Below, one piece after another: positions 42,963-52,300 of a DNA stretch of 64,000 nucleotides; within the stretch, counting starts at the first letter, position 1, and each line of letters begins with the position of its first letter. The position numbers and the translations under genes were made by a program. The notes beneath the pieces are model-generated. The model was not told the origin of the DNA. It saw only the letters and a list, made by a program, of their open reading frames with translations, and did not search any database. The DNA is from Streptosporangium pseudovulgare (GTDB lineage Bacteria; Actinomycetota; Actinomycetes; Streptosporangiales; Streptosporangiaceae), in contig NZ_BMQJ01000006.1 of assembly GCF_014648055.1 (NCBI RefSeq), forward strand, positions 310,001-374,000, written 5' to 3'.

Positions 42963-43836
42963 GCGGGTGGGGTTCTTCACCGACACGAGCATCTGCATCG
43001 GATGCAAGGCGTGCGAGGTGGCCTGCAAGGAGTGGAACGACGTCCCCGACGACGGGTTCGTCTTCCGGGCGACCTCCTACGACAACACGGGCGGCCTCGG
43101 CGCGAGCACCTGGCGGCACGTGGCGTTCATCGAGCAGCGCGTCCCCGCCCCGGGGGACGGCGGGCCCGGCGGCCCGTCCGGCGCCGGCGAGCTGCCCGCC
43201 GACTCCGTGGGCCCCGGCGTCGAGACCGGCGCGGACGGCGAGCGGCCCGGCGCCGTGACAGGCGAGCCGGTGGACCGCTGGCTGATGGCGTCCGACGTGT
43301 GCAAGCACTGCACGCACGCCGCCTGCCTGGACGTCTGCCCCACCGGAGCGCTGTTCCGCACCGAGTTCGACACGGTGGTGGTGCAGGCCGACGTGTGCAA
43401 CGGCTGCGGGTACTGCGTGCCGGCCTGTCCCTACGGCGTGATCGGCCGCCGGGAGGACGACGGCCGGGCCTTCAAGTGCACGATGTGCTACGACCGGCTG
43501 CGCGGCGGGCTGGAACCGGCCTGCGCCAAGGCGTGCCCGACCGACTCCATCCAGTTCGGCCCGCTGGACGAACTCCTGGAACGCGCCGAGCGGCGGGTCA
43601 CGGACCTGCACGGGCAGGGCAGGACCGAGGCCCGGCTGTACGGCGCCGACCCCACCGACGGCGTGGGCGGCGACGGCGCGTTCTTCCTGCTGATGGACGA
43701 CCCCGAGGTGTACGGCCTGCCGCCCGACCCGGTGGTCACCACCCGCGACCTGCCCGCGATGTGGGGCTGGGCCGCGGGCGCGGCGCTGTCCATGGCCGGG
43801 ATCATGACCGCGGCGTTCCTGAGAGGAAGGCGGTAA
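42955..43836 (+). CDS. Formate dehydrogenase beta subunit (four 4Fe-4S ferredoxin)
   Basis: A protein of 293 residues of the FdhB/HybA/DmsB type. There are four Cys clusters: CIGCKACEVACKEW, CKHCTHAACLDVCP, CNGCGYCVPACPYG and CTMCYDR with CAKACPTD. A Gly/Pro-rich insert lies between the first and second clusters. One C-terminal hydrophobic helix (MWGWAAGAALSMAGIMTAAF) anchors it in the membrane. It carries electrons from FdhA to the membrane subunit. GTG 42955 overlaps the fdhA stop by eight bases, with GGAGG upstream inside fdhA. Confidence 0.95.
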   Translation: MAERVGFFTDTSICIGCKACEVACKEWNDVPDDGFVFRATSYDNTGGLGASTWRHVAFIEQRVPAPGDGGPGGPSGAGELPADSVGPGVETGADGERPGAVTGEPVDRWLMASDVCKHCTHAACLDVCPTGALFRTEFDTVVVQADVCNGCGYCVPACPYGVIGRREDDGRAFKCTMCYDRLRGGLEPACAKACPTDSIQFGPLDELLERAERRVTDLHGQGRTEARLYGADPTDGVGGDGAFFLLMDDPEVYGLPPDPVVTTRDLPAMWGWAAGAALSMAGIMTAAFLRGRR

Positions 43837-43840
43837 GGCG

Positions 43841-44842
43841 GTGGCAAGGCGCGAGGACGCGATGGTGCCGGAGGCCGAGTTCCGGTCCTACTACGGGCAG
43901 CCGGTGATCAAGGCCCCGGTCTGGCACGTGCCCCACATGCCGCTCTACCTCTACCTGGGCGGGCTTTCCGGCGGGGCGTCGCTGATGTCGGCCGCGGCCC
44001 GGCTCGCCGGGCACGACCGGCTCGGGCTCACCGCCCGGGTCACCGCCGCCGCCGGGGCCACCCTCGGCGCGGGCTTCCTGGTCGCCGAACTCGGCCGGCC
44101 CGAGCGGTTCCTCAACATGCTGCGGATCTTCAAGCCCACCTCGCCGATGAGCGTGGGCTCCTGGATCCTGGCCGCGCACAGCGGGCTGAGCGCGCTCGCC
44201 ACGGCCTCGGCGGTGGCGTCCGCCGCGCCCGCCTCGGCCGTCGCCGCCCGGCTGCCCCGGAGGGTCGCCGCCGCGCTGCCCGCCGTGGGCGACGCCGCGG
44301 CCGTGGCCACCGCCCTCACCGGTCCGCTGATGGCGACCTACACGGCCGTGCTCGTCGCCGACACCGCCGTGCCGGCCTGGCACGAGGCACACCGGGAACT
44401 GCCGTTCCTGTTCGCCGGGAGCGCGCTGGCCAGCGCGGGCGCCATGGGCATGCTGGCCACCCCCCGCGCCCAGGCGGGCCCGGCCCGCGTCGCCGCCGCG
44501 GCGGGGGCGGCCGTCGAACTGGCCGCGGGCGCGGTGATCGAACGCCGGCTCGGCCTGGTCGGCGAACCGTACCGGGAGGGGAAGTCGGGCCGCCTGATGC
44601 GGGCCGCCCGCGCCCTCACCACCGGCGGCGGCCTGCTCGCCACGGTCGCCGGCCGCAGCCGCGCGCTGACCGCGCTGTCCGGCCTCGCGCTGACCGCCGG
44701 CGCCCTGTGCACCCGGTTCGGAGTCCTGGAGGCCGGCCGGGCCTCCGCCGCCGACCCCAAGTACACCGTGGTGCCCCAGCGGCAACGCCTGGAATCAGGC
44801 GACCGCGCCTCCACCCCGGCCCCCGCCCGCTCCTGGCCGTAG
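43841..44842 (+). CDS. nrfD: NrfD-type membrane subunit of formate dehydrogenase
   Basis: A protein of 333 residues with about eight hydrophobic helices, Ala/Leu/Gly-rich. The N-terminus (YYGQPVIKAPVWHVPHMPLYLYLGGLSGG) is the NrfD/PsrC signature. NrfD replaces the cytochrome b subunit (FdnI) as quinone-reducing anchor in many actinobacterial and anaerobe formate dehydrogenases. Haem-ligating His pairs are not apparent, as expected for NrfD. GTG 43841 is four bases after the fdhB stop. A cytochrome-b type subunit is the alternative but does not fit. Confidence 0.92.
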   Translation: MARREDAMVPEAEFRSYYGQPVIKAPVWHVPHMPLYLYLGGLSGGASLMSAAARLAGHDRLGLTARVTAAAGATLGAGFLVAELGRPERFLNMLRIFKPTSPMSVGSWILAAHSGLSALATASAVASAAPASAVAARLPRRVAAALPAVGDAAAVATALTGPLMATYTAVLVADTAVPAWHEAHRELPFLFAGSALASAGAMGMLATPRAQAGPARVAAAAGAAVELAAGAVIERRLGLVGEPYREGKSGRLMRAARALTTGGGLLATVAGRSRALTALSGLALTAGALCTRFGVLEAGRASAADPKYTVVPQRQRLESGDRASTPAPARSWP

Positions 44843-44858
44843 GCCGACGGACGTCCCT

Positions 44859-45524
44859 TCACCGGTCGCGCGCCTCGCGCCGGGGCCGAACCACGCCGGC
44901 CTCGTACGCGAGCACCACCGCCTGCACGCGGTCCCGCACACCGAGCTTGGCGAAGATGCGGTTGATGTGCGTCTTCACGGTCGCCTCGCCGAGATGCAGT
45001 TCCCCGGAGATCTCGCGGTTGGACAGCCCCCGGGCCAGCAACCGCAGCACCTCGGTCTCCCGGGCGGTCAGGTCGGCCAGCCCGGGAGCGGTGACCGGTG
45101 GCGCCTGGGAGGTGTAGTGGTCGATCAGACGGCGGGTGATCTCCGGTGAGAGCAGCGCGTCCCCACGGGCGACGGCGTGCAGCGCACCCGCCAGTTCCTT
45201 AGGCGGGGTGGTCTTGAGCAGGAATCCACAGGCGCCCGCGCGCAACGACCGGTAGACGTACTCGTCGAGATCGAACGTGGTGAGCATGACGACGCGACGG
45301 TCGGGGCGGTCCGCGAGGATCCGCTCCGTCGCGGCCACGCCGTCGAGCCTCGGCATGTGGATGTCCATCAGCACGACGTCCGGCTCTTCCCGGATGGTCA
45401 GCCTCAGCGCCTCCTCGCCGTCCGTGGCCTCCGCGACCACCTCGATGCCGGGCTGAGCGCCGAGGATCATCCGCAGGCCGGTGCGTACGAGCACCTCGTC
45501 GTCCGCGATGAGGACGCGCGTCAC
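44859..45524 (-). CDS. NarL/LuxR-type response regulator
   Basis: A protein of 221 residues. The receiver domain has the phosphoacceptor Asp in DVVLMDIHMPRLDG (near residue 54) and the Lys in FLLKTTPP. The C-terminal LuxR helix-turn-helix has LTARETEVLRLLARGLSNRE and EATVKTHINRIFAKLG. A GTG start overlaps the kinase stop by four bases. It forms a two-component pair with the adjacent histidine kinase. Its position tail-to-tail with the formate dehydrogenase operon does not by itself link the two. Confidence 0.95.
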   Translation of the reverse strand: MTRVLIADDEVLVRTGLRMILGAQPGIEVVAEATDGEEALRLTIREEPDVVLMDIHMPRLDGVAATERILADRPDRRVVMLTTFDLDEYVYRSLRAGACGFLLKTTPPKELAGALHAVARGDALLSPEITRRLIDHYTSQAPPVTAPGLADLTARETEVLRLLARGLSNREISGELHLGEATVKTHINRIFAKLGVRDRVQAVVLAYEAGVVRPRREARDR

Positions 45525-46729
45525 ACCGACGCTCCCGTGTGCGACGGCACGGGGGCCGCGGAATCTCCGCTCAGGGGCAGTTCCACCCGCACCTCGAACC
45601 CACCGCCTTCCCTCGGACCGGTGACGGCCGTGCCCCCGAAGAGTTCCACGCGCTCGCTGATCCCCGTCAACCCGAGGCCGCCGCCGTCGCTCTGGCGGAC
45701 GATCCGCGGGCCGTCGTTGACGGCGTGAATCCTCAGATCGGTGCGTCCGACGTCGATCGCGACCGAGACCGTGGTCCCCGGCGCGTGTTTGACCGCGTTG
45801 GTCAGGGCCTCCTGCAGCACCCGGTAGCCACTGACGTCGACGGCCGCGGGCACCCTGCCGAGGTCGCCGTTGACGGCGACGTCGACCCGCCCGCCGGCGG
45901 CCCGGACTCCGGTCAGGAGCGGCTCGATGTGCCGCAGCGAGGGCAGCCGCTCCAGAGTCCCCTCGCCACGGAGGATGACGAGCAGGCGACGCAACTCGGT
46001 GACGACGTCACGACCGACCTCCTGCACCACGTCCAGCGACTCATGGGCCTGCCGGACGTCGGAGTCGAGCATGACCTGGGCGGCTCCGGCCTGCAGCACC
46101 ATCACGGCGACGCCGTGCGAGACGATGTCGTGCAGCTCCCGGGCCATCCGGAGCCGCTCGTCGGTGCGCGCGGCGGCCTCCCGTTCGGCGGCCAGCGCGA
46201 CCAGACGTTCCGCCTGGGCACGCCGCATGCGTACGGCGTAGGCCGGTCCCATGACCGCGAGCGCGACGAAGACGATGAAGGCCCAGTCCGGGTCGTCCGC
46301 GACCGTGGTCTCGATCCCGAGCGAAACGAAGTAGGAGACACCGGCGATCACCGGGCCGTGGCGGCCGCCCACGGCGACGCACGCGAAGCAGACGACGACC
46401 AATGCCAGGAGCGGCACGACCGGCCATTCGGGGAGGACCGGCGTGAAACTCTGCGCGACGAAACAGACGCCGACCAGGACCACCGCGGCCCGGGGGTACG
46501 ACCCGCAGGCCGCGACCGCGAGGCAGTAGCCGGCGAGCAGTACGGTCAGCACGGCCAGCCAGCCACCGGGCAGCGCGGCGAGATCGGGGCTCTCGCCCTC
46601 GACGTACGGGGCGAGCGGCACGTAGATCTCAACCGAGCCGAACCCGAACAGCGCGAGGCCCGCCGCGACAGGCCCGAGGTCACGCCGACGCCGTCCGAAG
46701 CCCCGGAGCCATCCCATGGCGGGGAGCAT
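45521..46729 (-). CDS. Sensor histidine kinase (HisKA_3 type) with N-terminal membrane domain
   Basis: A protein of about 402 residues. Roughly five to six hydrophobic helices come first (GPVAAGLALFGFGSVEIYVP, LAVLTVLLAGYCLAVAACG). Then the phospho-His motif RELHDIVSHGVAVMVLQAG appears, and a GHKL ATPase end (LGLTGISERVELFGGTAVTG). The start is unclear between ATG 46729 and 46717; both lack a good Shine-Dalgarno. It is cotranscribed with the NarL regulator by stop/start overlap. The signal is unknown. Confidence 0.9.
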   Translation of the reverse strand: MLPAMGWLRGFGRRRRDLGPVAAGLALFGFGSVEIYVPLAPYVEGESPDLAALPGGWLAVLTVLLAGYCLAVAACGSYPRAAVVLVGVCFVAQSFTPVLPEWPVVPLLALVVVCFACVAVGGRHGPVIAGVSYFVSLGIETTVADDPDWAFIVFVALAVMGPAYAVRMRRAQAERLVALAAEREAAARTDERLRMARELHDIVSHGVAVMVLQAGAAQVMLDSDVRQAHESLDVVQEVGRDVVTELRRLLVILRGEGTLERLPSLRHIEPLLTGVRAAGGRVDVAVNGDLGRVPAAVDVSGYRVLQEALTNAVKHAPGTTVSVAIDVGRTDLRIHAVNDGPRIVRQSDGGGLGLTGISERVELFGGTAVTGPREGGGFEVRVELPLSGDSAAPVPSHTGASV

Positions 46730-46876
46730 ATTCGAGCCGCCCGCCGCCCGGCATCCACCCACGGGTGGAGCGGCGTCCCGCGGCGTCAACCCGTCGATCA
46801 ACATCCGGACCGACGACCTGAGCGGTACGACGCTCCTAGCCTCTGCACCGTCAACGGATCACGACGGGAGATGTCG

Positions 46877-47569
46877 ATGGATGACCAGGCCGCCAGGCCG
46901 TACGGCCGGCGTTTCGCAGCGATCGCGATGGCGGGTGGCGGCGTTCTCTACGCCGTCGCCAACGCCTTCTACTGGGTGATGTTCCCGGACGAGGTGTCCG
47001 AGACCGCGGCGAACGTGGATGTGGCCGCTTCCGACCTCGGCGCCTGGCGGGCCGAGACGATCCTCTTCGCGCTGGCGCACCTGCTGCTCCTGCCGGCGGT
47101 GGCGGGCCTGATCGTGGCGGTCGGCCGCCGCAGGCGCCTGGTCGCCACCGTCGGCGGAGCCTTCGCCGTTCCCGCTCTCTACTTCTCGGCGATCCACCTG
47201 TGGCACTACAACGCCTTCTTCGGGGCCCTCGCCGGAGGGGGCGTGAAGGTGGAGGCGGTCCGGCCGGTCGTCGGCGCCCTCGACGAGGACCCGCTGGTGA
47301 TGGCGTCGTTCGCGGTCTGGATCCTGGGCTGGATGATCGGGCTCCTGGTCCTGGCCTTCGGTGCGTGGCGAGCCGGCCTGGTGTCCCTGTGGGTGCCGCT
47401 CGTGCTCACCGGCGGCCAGGTGCTCGACTTCGTCTCCAACGGCGTGGCGCCCAAGCTCGTGGTGAGCGTACTGATGGCCGCCGGACTGATCGGGCTGGCG
47501 CAGGGCGTCCGCCCGGGACGCGTGGAGAGCGTGGCCGCGGCCGCGCGCGGTACCGAGACCACCCGATGA
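46877..47569 (+). CDS. Membrane protein, six-helix, unknown function
   Basis: A protein of 230 residues with about six hydrophobic helices, for example AIAMAGGGVLYAVANAFYWVM, LFALAHLLLLPAVAGLIVAV and FAVWILGWMIGLLVLAFG. It begins MDDQAARPYGRR. The start at 46877 has GGGAG six bases upstream. ATG 46871 is adjacent to it and less likely. It resembles DUF4386-like small membrane proteins but I cannot confirm the family. It diverges from the two-component kinase, which may regulate it. Confidence 0.78.
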   Translation: MDDQAARPYGRRFAAIAMAGGGVLYAVANAFYWVMFPDEVSETAANVDVAASDLGAWRAETILFALAHLLLLPAVAGLIVAVGRRRRLVATVGGAFAVPALYFSAIHLWHYNAFFGALAGGGVKVEAVRPVVGALDEDPLVMASFAVWILGWMIGLLVLAFGAWRAGLVSLWVPLVLTGGQVLDFVSNGVAPKLVVSVLMAAGLIGLAQGVRPGRVESVAAAARGTETTR

Positions 47570-47656
47570 CGGATGACCACCACTCATGATCCCGGCCCAC
47601 CGCCGGAACGAGCACGCCCGCACCACGCCACACCCGGCCGTTGACCCGCGACGTCA

Positions 47657-47694
47657 GGATGAGGCGAACGCATCGGAAGCGTTCACCCGCATCC
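47657..47694. terminator. Hairpin between convergent genes
   Basis: GGATG and CATCC (47657, 47690) enclose a perfect GAACGC/GCGTTC stem (47665, 47678) with a seven-base loop. It sits between the membrane protein gene (+) and selD (-). Confidence 0.5.
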
Positions 47695-47700
47695 TCACCG

Positions 47701-48774
47701 TCAGCGCAGCCGCAGGGCCGTGCCGTCGAAGGGGACGAGTTCGCCGACGACCGGTGCGCCGGGCACCTCGCCCGCCACCAGCAGGCCGCCGGAGGTCTGG
47801 GCGTCGGCCAGCAGCAGCACGTCCTCCTCGGCCAGGCTCCCGGCGTCCAGGTGCGGCTCCACCCAGGCGAGGTTGCGCCGGGTGCCGCCGCTGACGTGGC
47901 CGTCGCGCACGGCCTCGCGGGCGCCCTCCAGGTACGGCACGGCCGCCGCGTCCACCACGGCCGTGACGCCGCTCGCCCTGGCCAGCTTGTACAGGTGGCC
48001 GAGCAGGCCGAAGCCGGTCACGTCGGTGGCGCACCGGGCGCCCGCGGCGAGCGCCGCCCGGGAGGCGTCCCGGTTGAGGGTGGTCATCGCGGCGACCGCC
48101 TGCGGGAAGACCTCACCGGTCGCCTTGTGCCGGGTGTTGAGCACCCCGACGCCGAGCGGCTTGGTCAGCGACAGCGGCAGCCCGGCCCGGCCGGCGTCGA
48201 TGCGCAGCAGCCGCTCCGGGTCGGCCAGGCCGGTGACGGCCATGCCGTACTTCGGCTCGGGGTCGTCCACGCTGTGGCCGCCCGCGACGTGGCAGCCCGC
48301 GGCGCGGGCCACGTCCAGGCCGCCGCGCAGCACCTCCTTCGCCAGGTCCATCGGCAGCCGCTCGCGGGGCCAGCCGAGGAGGTTGACCGCGACGAGGGGC
48401 TCGCCGCCCACCGCGTAGACGTCGGACAGGGCGTTGGTCGCGGCGATCCGCCCCCAGTCGTAGGGGTCGTCCACCACGGGCGTGAAGAAGTCGGCGGTGG
48501 CGACCACGGCCCGGCCGCCCTCGATGCGGACGACGGCGGCGTCGTCGCCGTCGTCCAGGCCCACGACCAGCTCGCCCAGCGGCGAGGGCGAGCCGTCCGC
48601 GGACCCGTCCGCCTCGGGCCGCCGCACGAGGCCCGCCACGACGGCCTCCAGCTCCCCGGGCGGGATCTTGCAGGCGCATCCGCCGCCGTGCGCGTACTGC
48701 GTCAGCCGGATCCTCCCCGGCGCCGGGGCGCCAGGGGCCGCCGTGAGACCGGGTTCCGCCGTCGTTCCCGTCAT
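47701..48774 (-). CDS. selD: Selenide, water dikinase (selenophosphate synthetase)
   Basis: A protein of 357 residues that makes selenophosphate from selenide and ATP for selenocysteine synthesis. The active-site Cys33 and Lys36 lie in GGGCACKIPP, equivalent to Cys17/Lys20 of E. coli SelD (a Cys rather than a Sec enzyme). The downstream ATP/PurM-like domain has GGHSVDDPEPKYG and DVTGFGLLGHL. ATG 48774 has GGAAAGGA six bases upstream. It is divergent from selA-selB, sharing a 151-base promoter region. Confidence 0.95.
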   Translation of the reverse strand: MTGTTAEPGLTAAPGAPAPGRIRLTQYAHGGGCACKIPPGELEAVVAGLVRRPEADGSADGSPSPLGELVVGLDDGDDAAVVRIEGGRAVVATADFFTPVVDDPYDWGRIAATNALSDVYAVGGEPLVAVNLLGWPRERLPMDLAKEVLRGGLDVARAAGCHVAGGHSVDDPEPKYGMAVTGLADPERLLRIDAGRAGLPLSLTKPLGVGVLNTRHKATGEVFPQAVAAMTTLNRDASRAALAAGARCATDVTGFGLLGHLYKLARASGVTAVVDAAAVPYLEGAREAVRDGHVSGGTRRNLAWVEPHLDAGSLAEEDVLLLADAQTSGGLLVAGEVPGAPVVGELVPFDGTALRLR

Positions 48775-48925
48775 GCCGTGTCCTTTCCGGTGCCCGTGGC
48801 GCACCGGGCCGGCGCGCCGCCTTTCCCTACCCGGCTCACCGTACGCTCACCCGCCGCGGCCACGCGGCGGGCCGTGGCGGCAGGGCGGGTGGGGTCTCCT
48901 TTCGGTCCGGCTCTATTTTCGTTAC

Positions 48926-50308
48926 GTGGACCCACGAAGGCACGTGCCGCGCACCGACACCGTCCTCGCCGACCCGCGGCTCGCCGCGGCGGAGCGCAGA
49001 CTCGGGCGGACGATGGTCAAGGAGGCCGTCGCCGAGGCCCAGCGGCGGGTACGGCAGGGCGGCCTCGCCCCCGCCGAGGTGGCCGACGCCGCCGTGGCGG
49101 CGCTGCCCCGGTACGCCGCCGGTCTCCGGCCGGTGCTCAACCTGACCGGCGTGCTGGTCCACACCAACCTGGGCCGGGCACCCCTGTCGCCGGCCGCGGT
49201 GGAGGCGGTCACCGCGGCGGCGGGCTGCACCGACGTGGAGTTCGACCTGGTCGCCGGGGGCCGCGCCCGCCGTGGACGGGGCGCGCTGGAGGCGCTCGCG
49301 CGGGCGGTTCCCGCCGCCGAGGGCGTCCACGTGGTCAACAACAACGCCGCCGCGCTGGTGCTGGCGGCCACCGCGCTCGCCGCCGGGCGGGAGATCGTGA
49401 TCAGCCGGGGCGAGCTGGTGGAGATCGGGGACGGCTTCCGCATCCCGGACCTGCTGGTGTCCACCGGGGCGAGGCTGCGGGAGGTGGGCACCACCAACCG
49501 GACCTCCTACGCCGACTACCGGGACGCCGTGGGGCCGGAGACCGGGTTCGTCCTCAAGATCCACACGTCCAACTACCGGATCGAGGGGTTCACCGGGTCG
49601 GTGGAGGTGTCCGCGCTCACCGGGCTGGGCGTGCCCGTCGTGGCCGACATCGGCTCGGGCCTGCTGTCCCGGGAGCCGCTGCTGCCCGACGAGCCCGACG
49701 CGGCGGGCGCGCTGCGGGACGGGGCCGACCTGGTCACCGCCAGCGGCGACAAGCTGCTCGGCGGACCGCAGGCGGGACTGCTGCTCGGCCGCCGCGACCT
49801 GGTCGAGCGGTGCCGGCGGCACCCGCTGGCCCGTGCGCTGCGGGTGGACAAGCTGACGCTGGCCGCGCTGGAGGCCACGCTGCGCGGTCCCGAGACCCCC
49901 GTGCACCGGGCGCTGCACGCCGACCCGGCGGTCCTGCGGGAGCGGGCCGAGGCGCTCGCCGTACGGCTGGCCGCGGCCGGGACGGACGCGCGGGCGGTGC
50001 CGAGCGAGGCCACCGTGGGGGGCGGCGGCGCGCCCGGCGTGACGCTGCCCAGCGCCGCGGTGAGCCTGCCGGCGCGGCTCGCCGTACCGCTGCGGACCGG
50101 CGAGCCGCCGGTCGTCGGGCGGATCGAGGGCGGCCGGCTCCTGCTCGACCTGCGGACCGTCCCGCCGGAGGCGGACGACGAGGTGGCGCGGGCGGTCCTC
50201 CGGGCCGCCGCCCCCGCGGGGGCGAACGGCTCCGCGGAGGGCGGGGTGGCCGGTTCCGGGGGCGGCGGGGCGATCGGTTCCGGGGCCGGGCGCGGGGGGA
50301 GGCGCTGA
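48926..50308 (+). CDS. selA: L-seryl-tRNA(Sec) selenium transferase
   Basis: A PLP enzyme of 460 residues that converts Ser-tRNA(Sec) to Sec-tRNA(Sec) using selenophosphate. Family landmarks: GRTMVKEAVAEAQRRVRQG near the N-terminus, NLTGVLVHTNLGRAPLSP, HVVNNNAAALVLA, HTSNYRIEGFTGSVEV, VADIGSGLLS, and the PLP Lys in TASGDKLLGGPQAG. GTG 48926 (DPRRHVPRTD) is chosen. The frame extends further upstream antisense to selD and its promoter. The stop overlaps selB by one base. A Gly-rich tail (about 30 residues) ends the protein. Confidence 0.95.
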   Translation: MDPRRHVPRTDTVLADPRLAAAERRLGRTMVKEAVAEAQRRVRQGGLAPAEVADAAVAALPRYAAGLRPVLNLTGVLVHTNLGRAPLSPAAVEAVTAAAGCTDVEFDLVAGGRARRGRGALEALARAVPAAEGVHVVNNNAAALVLAATALAAGREIVISRGELVEIGDGFRIPDLLVSTGARLREVGTTNRTSYADYRDAVGPETGFVLKIHTSNYRIEGFTGSVEVSALTGLGVPVVADIGSGLLSREPLLPDEPDAAGALRDGADLVTASGDKLLGGPQAGLLLGRRDLVERCRRHPLARALRVDKLTLAALEATLRGPETPVHRALHADPAVLRERAEALAVRLAAAGTDARAVPSEATVGGGGAPGVTLPSAAVSLPARLAVPLRTGEPPVVGRIEGGRLLLDLRTVPPEADDEVARAVLRAAAPAGANGSAEGGVAGSGGGGAIGSGAGRGGRR

Positions 50309-52251
50309 TGCACGTCGTCGCCACGGCCGGGCATGTCGATCACGGCAAGTCCACGCTGGTACGGGCCCTCACCGGGATGGAGCCCGACCGGCTTGCGGAG
50401 GAGCGGCGGCGGGGCCTGACGATCGAGCTGGGCTACGCCTGGACCGCGCTGCCCTCGGGGGAGCGGCTGGCCTTCGTCGACGTGCCCGGTCACGAGCGCT
50501 TCCTCGCCACGATGCTGGCCGGGGTCGGCTCCGCGCCCGCCGTCATGTTCGTGGTCGCCGCCGACGAGGGCTGGATGCCGCAGTCGGAGGAGCATCTGAC
50601 CGCTGTCGAGGCCCTCGGCGTACGGCACGGCCTGCTCGTGGTGACCCGCGCCGACCTCGCCGACCCCGCCCCGGCCATGGAGACGGCCCGGGCGCGCCTG
50701 GCGGCCGGCGGGCTCGCCGGGATCGAGGCGCTGGCGGTGAGCGGACGCACCGGGCGGGGCCTCGACGAGCTGCGCGGGGCGCTGGACCGGCTGGTGGCCG
50801 GCCTGCCCGCGCCCGATCCCGGGGCGCCGGTGCGGCTGTGGATCGACCGGGCGTTCAGCGTCCACGGCAGCGGCACGGTCGTGACGGGCACGCTGCCCGA
50901 AGGCCGGATCGCCGCGGGCGACGAGCTGGAGCTGCCCGGCGGGCCGGTGCGGGTCCGGGCGCTGGAGTCCCTGAAGGAGTCGCTGCCCGCGGTGACCGGT
51001 GTGGCGCGGGTGGCGCTCAACCTGCGCGGCCGGGCCGTCCCCGAGCGGGGGCAGGCCCTGGTCACGCCGGGCGCGTGGACCGTCACCGACCTCGTCGACG
51101 TACGGCTCTCCCCGGTCGGGACGGGCGGCCGGGGCGCGGGGACGGGCGGCCGGGAAGCGGAACCGGGCGCGCCGGGTGGTCCGGGAAGGGACCTGGACGT
51201 GCCGGGTGGCCGCCGCGCAGCGGGGGGACGGGCGGGGCCGGGTGCGCCGGTGGACCGCCTGCCGGCCCGGCTGACCGCCCACATCGGCTCGGCGGCCGTG
51301 GTGTGCTCGGTGCGTCCGCTCGGCGGCCGCGTCGTGCGGCTGCGCCTGGCCCGGCCGCTGCCGCTGCACGTGGGCGACGTGCTGCTGCTGCGCGACCCGG
51401 GCCGCGAGCGCGGCGAGGTGCGGGTGCTGGCGGGGGCGAGCGTGCTCGACGTGCGGCCGCCATCGGTGAGCCGCCGGGGCGCGGCCCGCGAGCGCGCGGC
51501 CGAGCTGGCCGGAGCCGTTCCCGGCGCGGCGGCCCTGCTGCGCACCCACCGGCTGCTGCGCGCCGGCGAGCTGCGGGCGATGGGCTGCCCGCCCGCGGAC
51601 GAGCCGGTGTGCGGCGACTGGCACGCCGACCCGGAGCACTGGTCGCGGCTGGTGGCGCGGCTGCCCGAGGCGGTGCGGCGGTACGCGGCCGGGCACCCGC
51701 TGGAGCCCGGCATGCCGGTCGAGGCCGCCCGGCACGCGCTGGGGCTGCCCGACCGGCGGCTGGTGGCGGCGCTCGTCCGGCCGCCGCTCTCCGTCGCCGA
51801 CGGGCGGATCTCCGGCGGCCGGCCCGCGCTGCCCGCGCCGGTGGCCCGCGCGGTCGCCCGGCTGGGCACGGAGCTGTCCGCGCGCCCGTTCCTGGCGCCG
51901 GAGGCCGGACGGCTGGCCGAGCTGGGGCTGGGGCCCCGGGAACTGGCGGCGGCGGTGGCGGCGGGGGCGCTGCTGCGGGTGGCCGACGGGATCGTGCTGC
52001 TGCCCGGCGCGGACGTCCGGGCGGCGCGGGTGCTGGCCCGGCTGCCGCAGCCGTTCACGGTCAGCCAGGCCCGGCAGGCCCTGGGAACCAGTCGCCGGGT
52101 CGCGGTGCCGCTGCTGGAGCACCTCGACCGCCGGGGGCTGACCGAGCGGGACGGCGACCACCGCCGGTGCCGCCCCCCGGCGCCCGGCACCGTACCTCCA
52201 AACCATCGGAAATCCGGTCAAACTTCGCATAAGCGCACATCTCCATATTGA
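50308..52251 (+). CDS. selB: Selenocysteine-specific translation elongation factor
   Basis: A protein of 647 residues. The EF-Tu-like GTPase has G1 GHVDHGKST (residues 8-16), switch/G3 DVPGHERFLATM, and G4 in VVTRADLADP. Beta-barrel domains follow (FSVHGSGTVVTGTLPEGRI). The C-terminal winged-helix repeats (VSRRGAARERAAELAG onward to the end) bind SECIS RNA. It delivers Sec-tRNA to the fdhA UGA. A Gly-rich insertion at about residues 270-310 lies between barrel domains. ATG overlaps the selA stop by one base (TGATG), so translation is coupled. Confidence 0.95.
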   Translation: MHVVATAGHVDHGKSTLVRALTGMEPDRLAEERRRGLTIELGYAWTALPSGERLAFVDVPGHERFLATMLAGVGSAPAVMFVVAADEGWMPQSEEHLTAVEALGVRHGLLVVTRADLADPAPAMETARARLAAGGLAGIEALAVSGRTGRGLDELRGALDRLVAGLPAPDPGAPVRLWIDRAFSVHGSGTVVTGTLPEGRIAAGDELELPGGPVRVRALESLKESLPAVTGVARVALNLRGRAVPERGQALVTPGAWTVTDLVDVRLSPVGTGGRGAGTGGREAEPGAPGGPGRDLDVPGGRRAAGGRAGPGAPVDRLPARLTAHIGSAAVVCSVRPLGGRVVRLRLARPLPLHVGDVLLLRDPGRERGEVRVLAGASVLDVRPPSVSRRGAARERAAELAGAVPGAAALLRTHRLLRAGELRAMGCPPADEPVCGDWHADPEHWSRLVARLPEAVRRYAAGHPLEPGMPVEAARHALGLPDRRLVAALVRPPLSVADGRISGGRPALPAPVARAVARLGTELSARPFLAPEAGRLAELGLGPRELAAAVAAGALLRVADGIVLLPGADVRAARVLARLPQPFTVSQARQALGTSRRVAVPLLEHLDRRGLTERDGDHRRCRPPAPGTVPPNHRKSGQTSHKRTSPY

Positions 52252-52300
52252 GCTGCGGGTATGGCCCGGAAGAGAAGCGGGAACCGCCTGGGGGTGCGCC

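Noticed and set aside
47641-50307. Plus-strand extension of selB far upstream
   Set aside because: The frame is open but antisense to selD and out of frame with selA; the EF-Tu-like motif and overlap with the selA stop fix the ATG at 50308.
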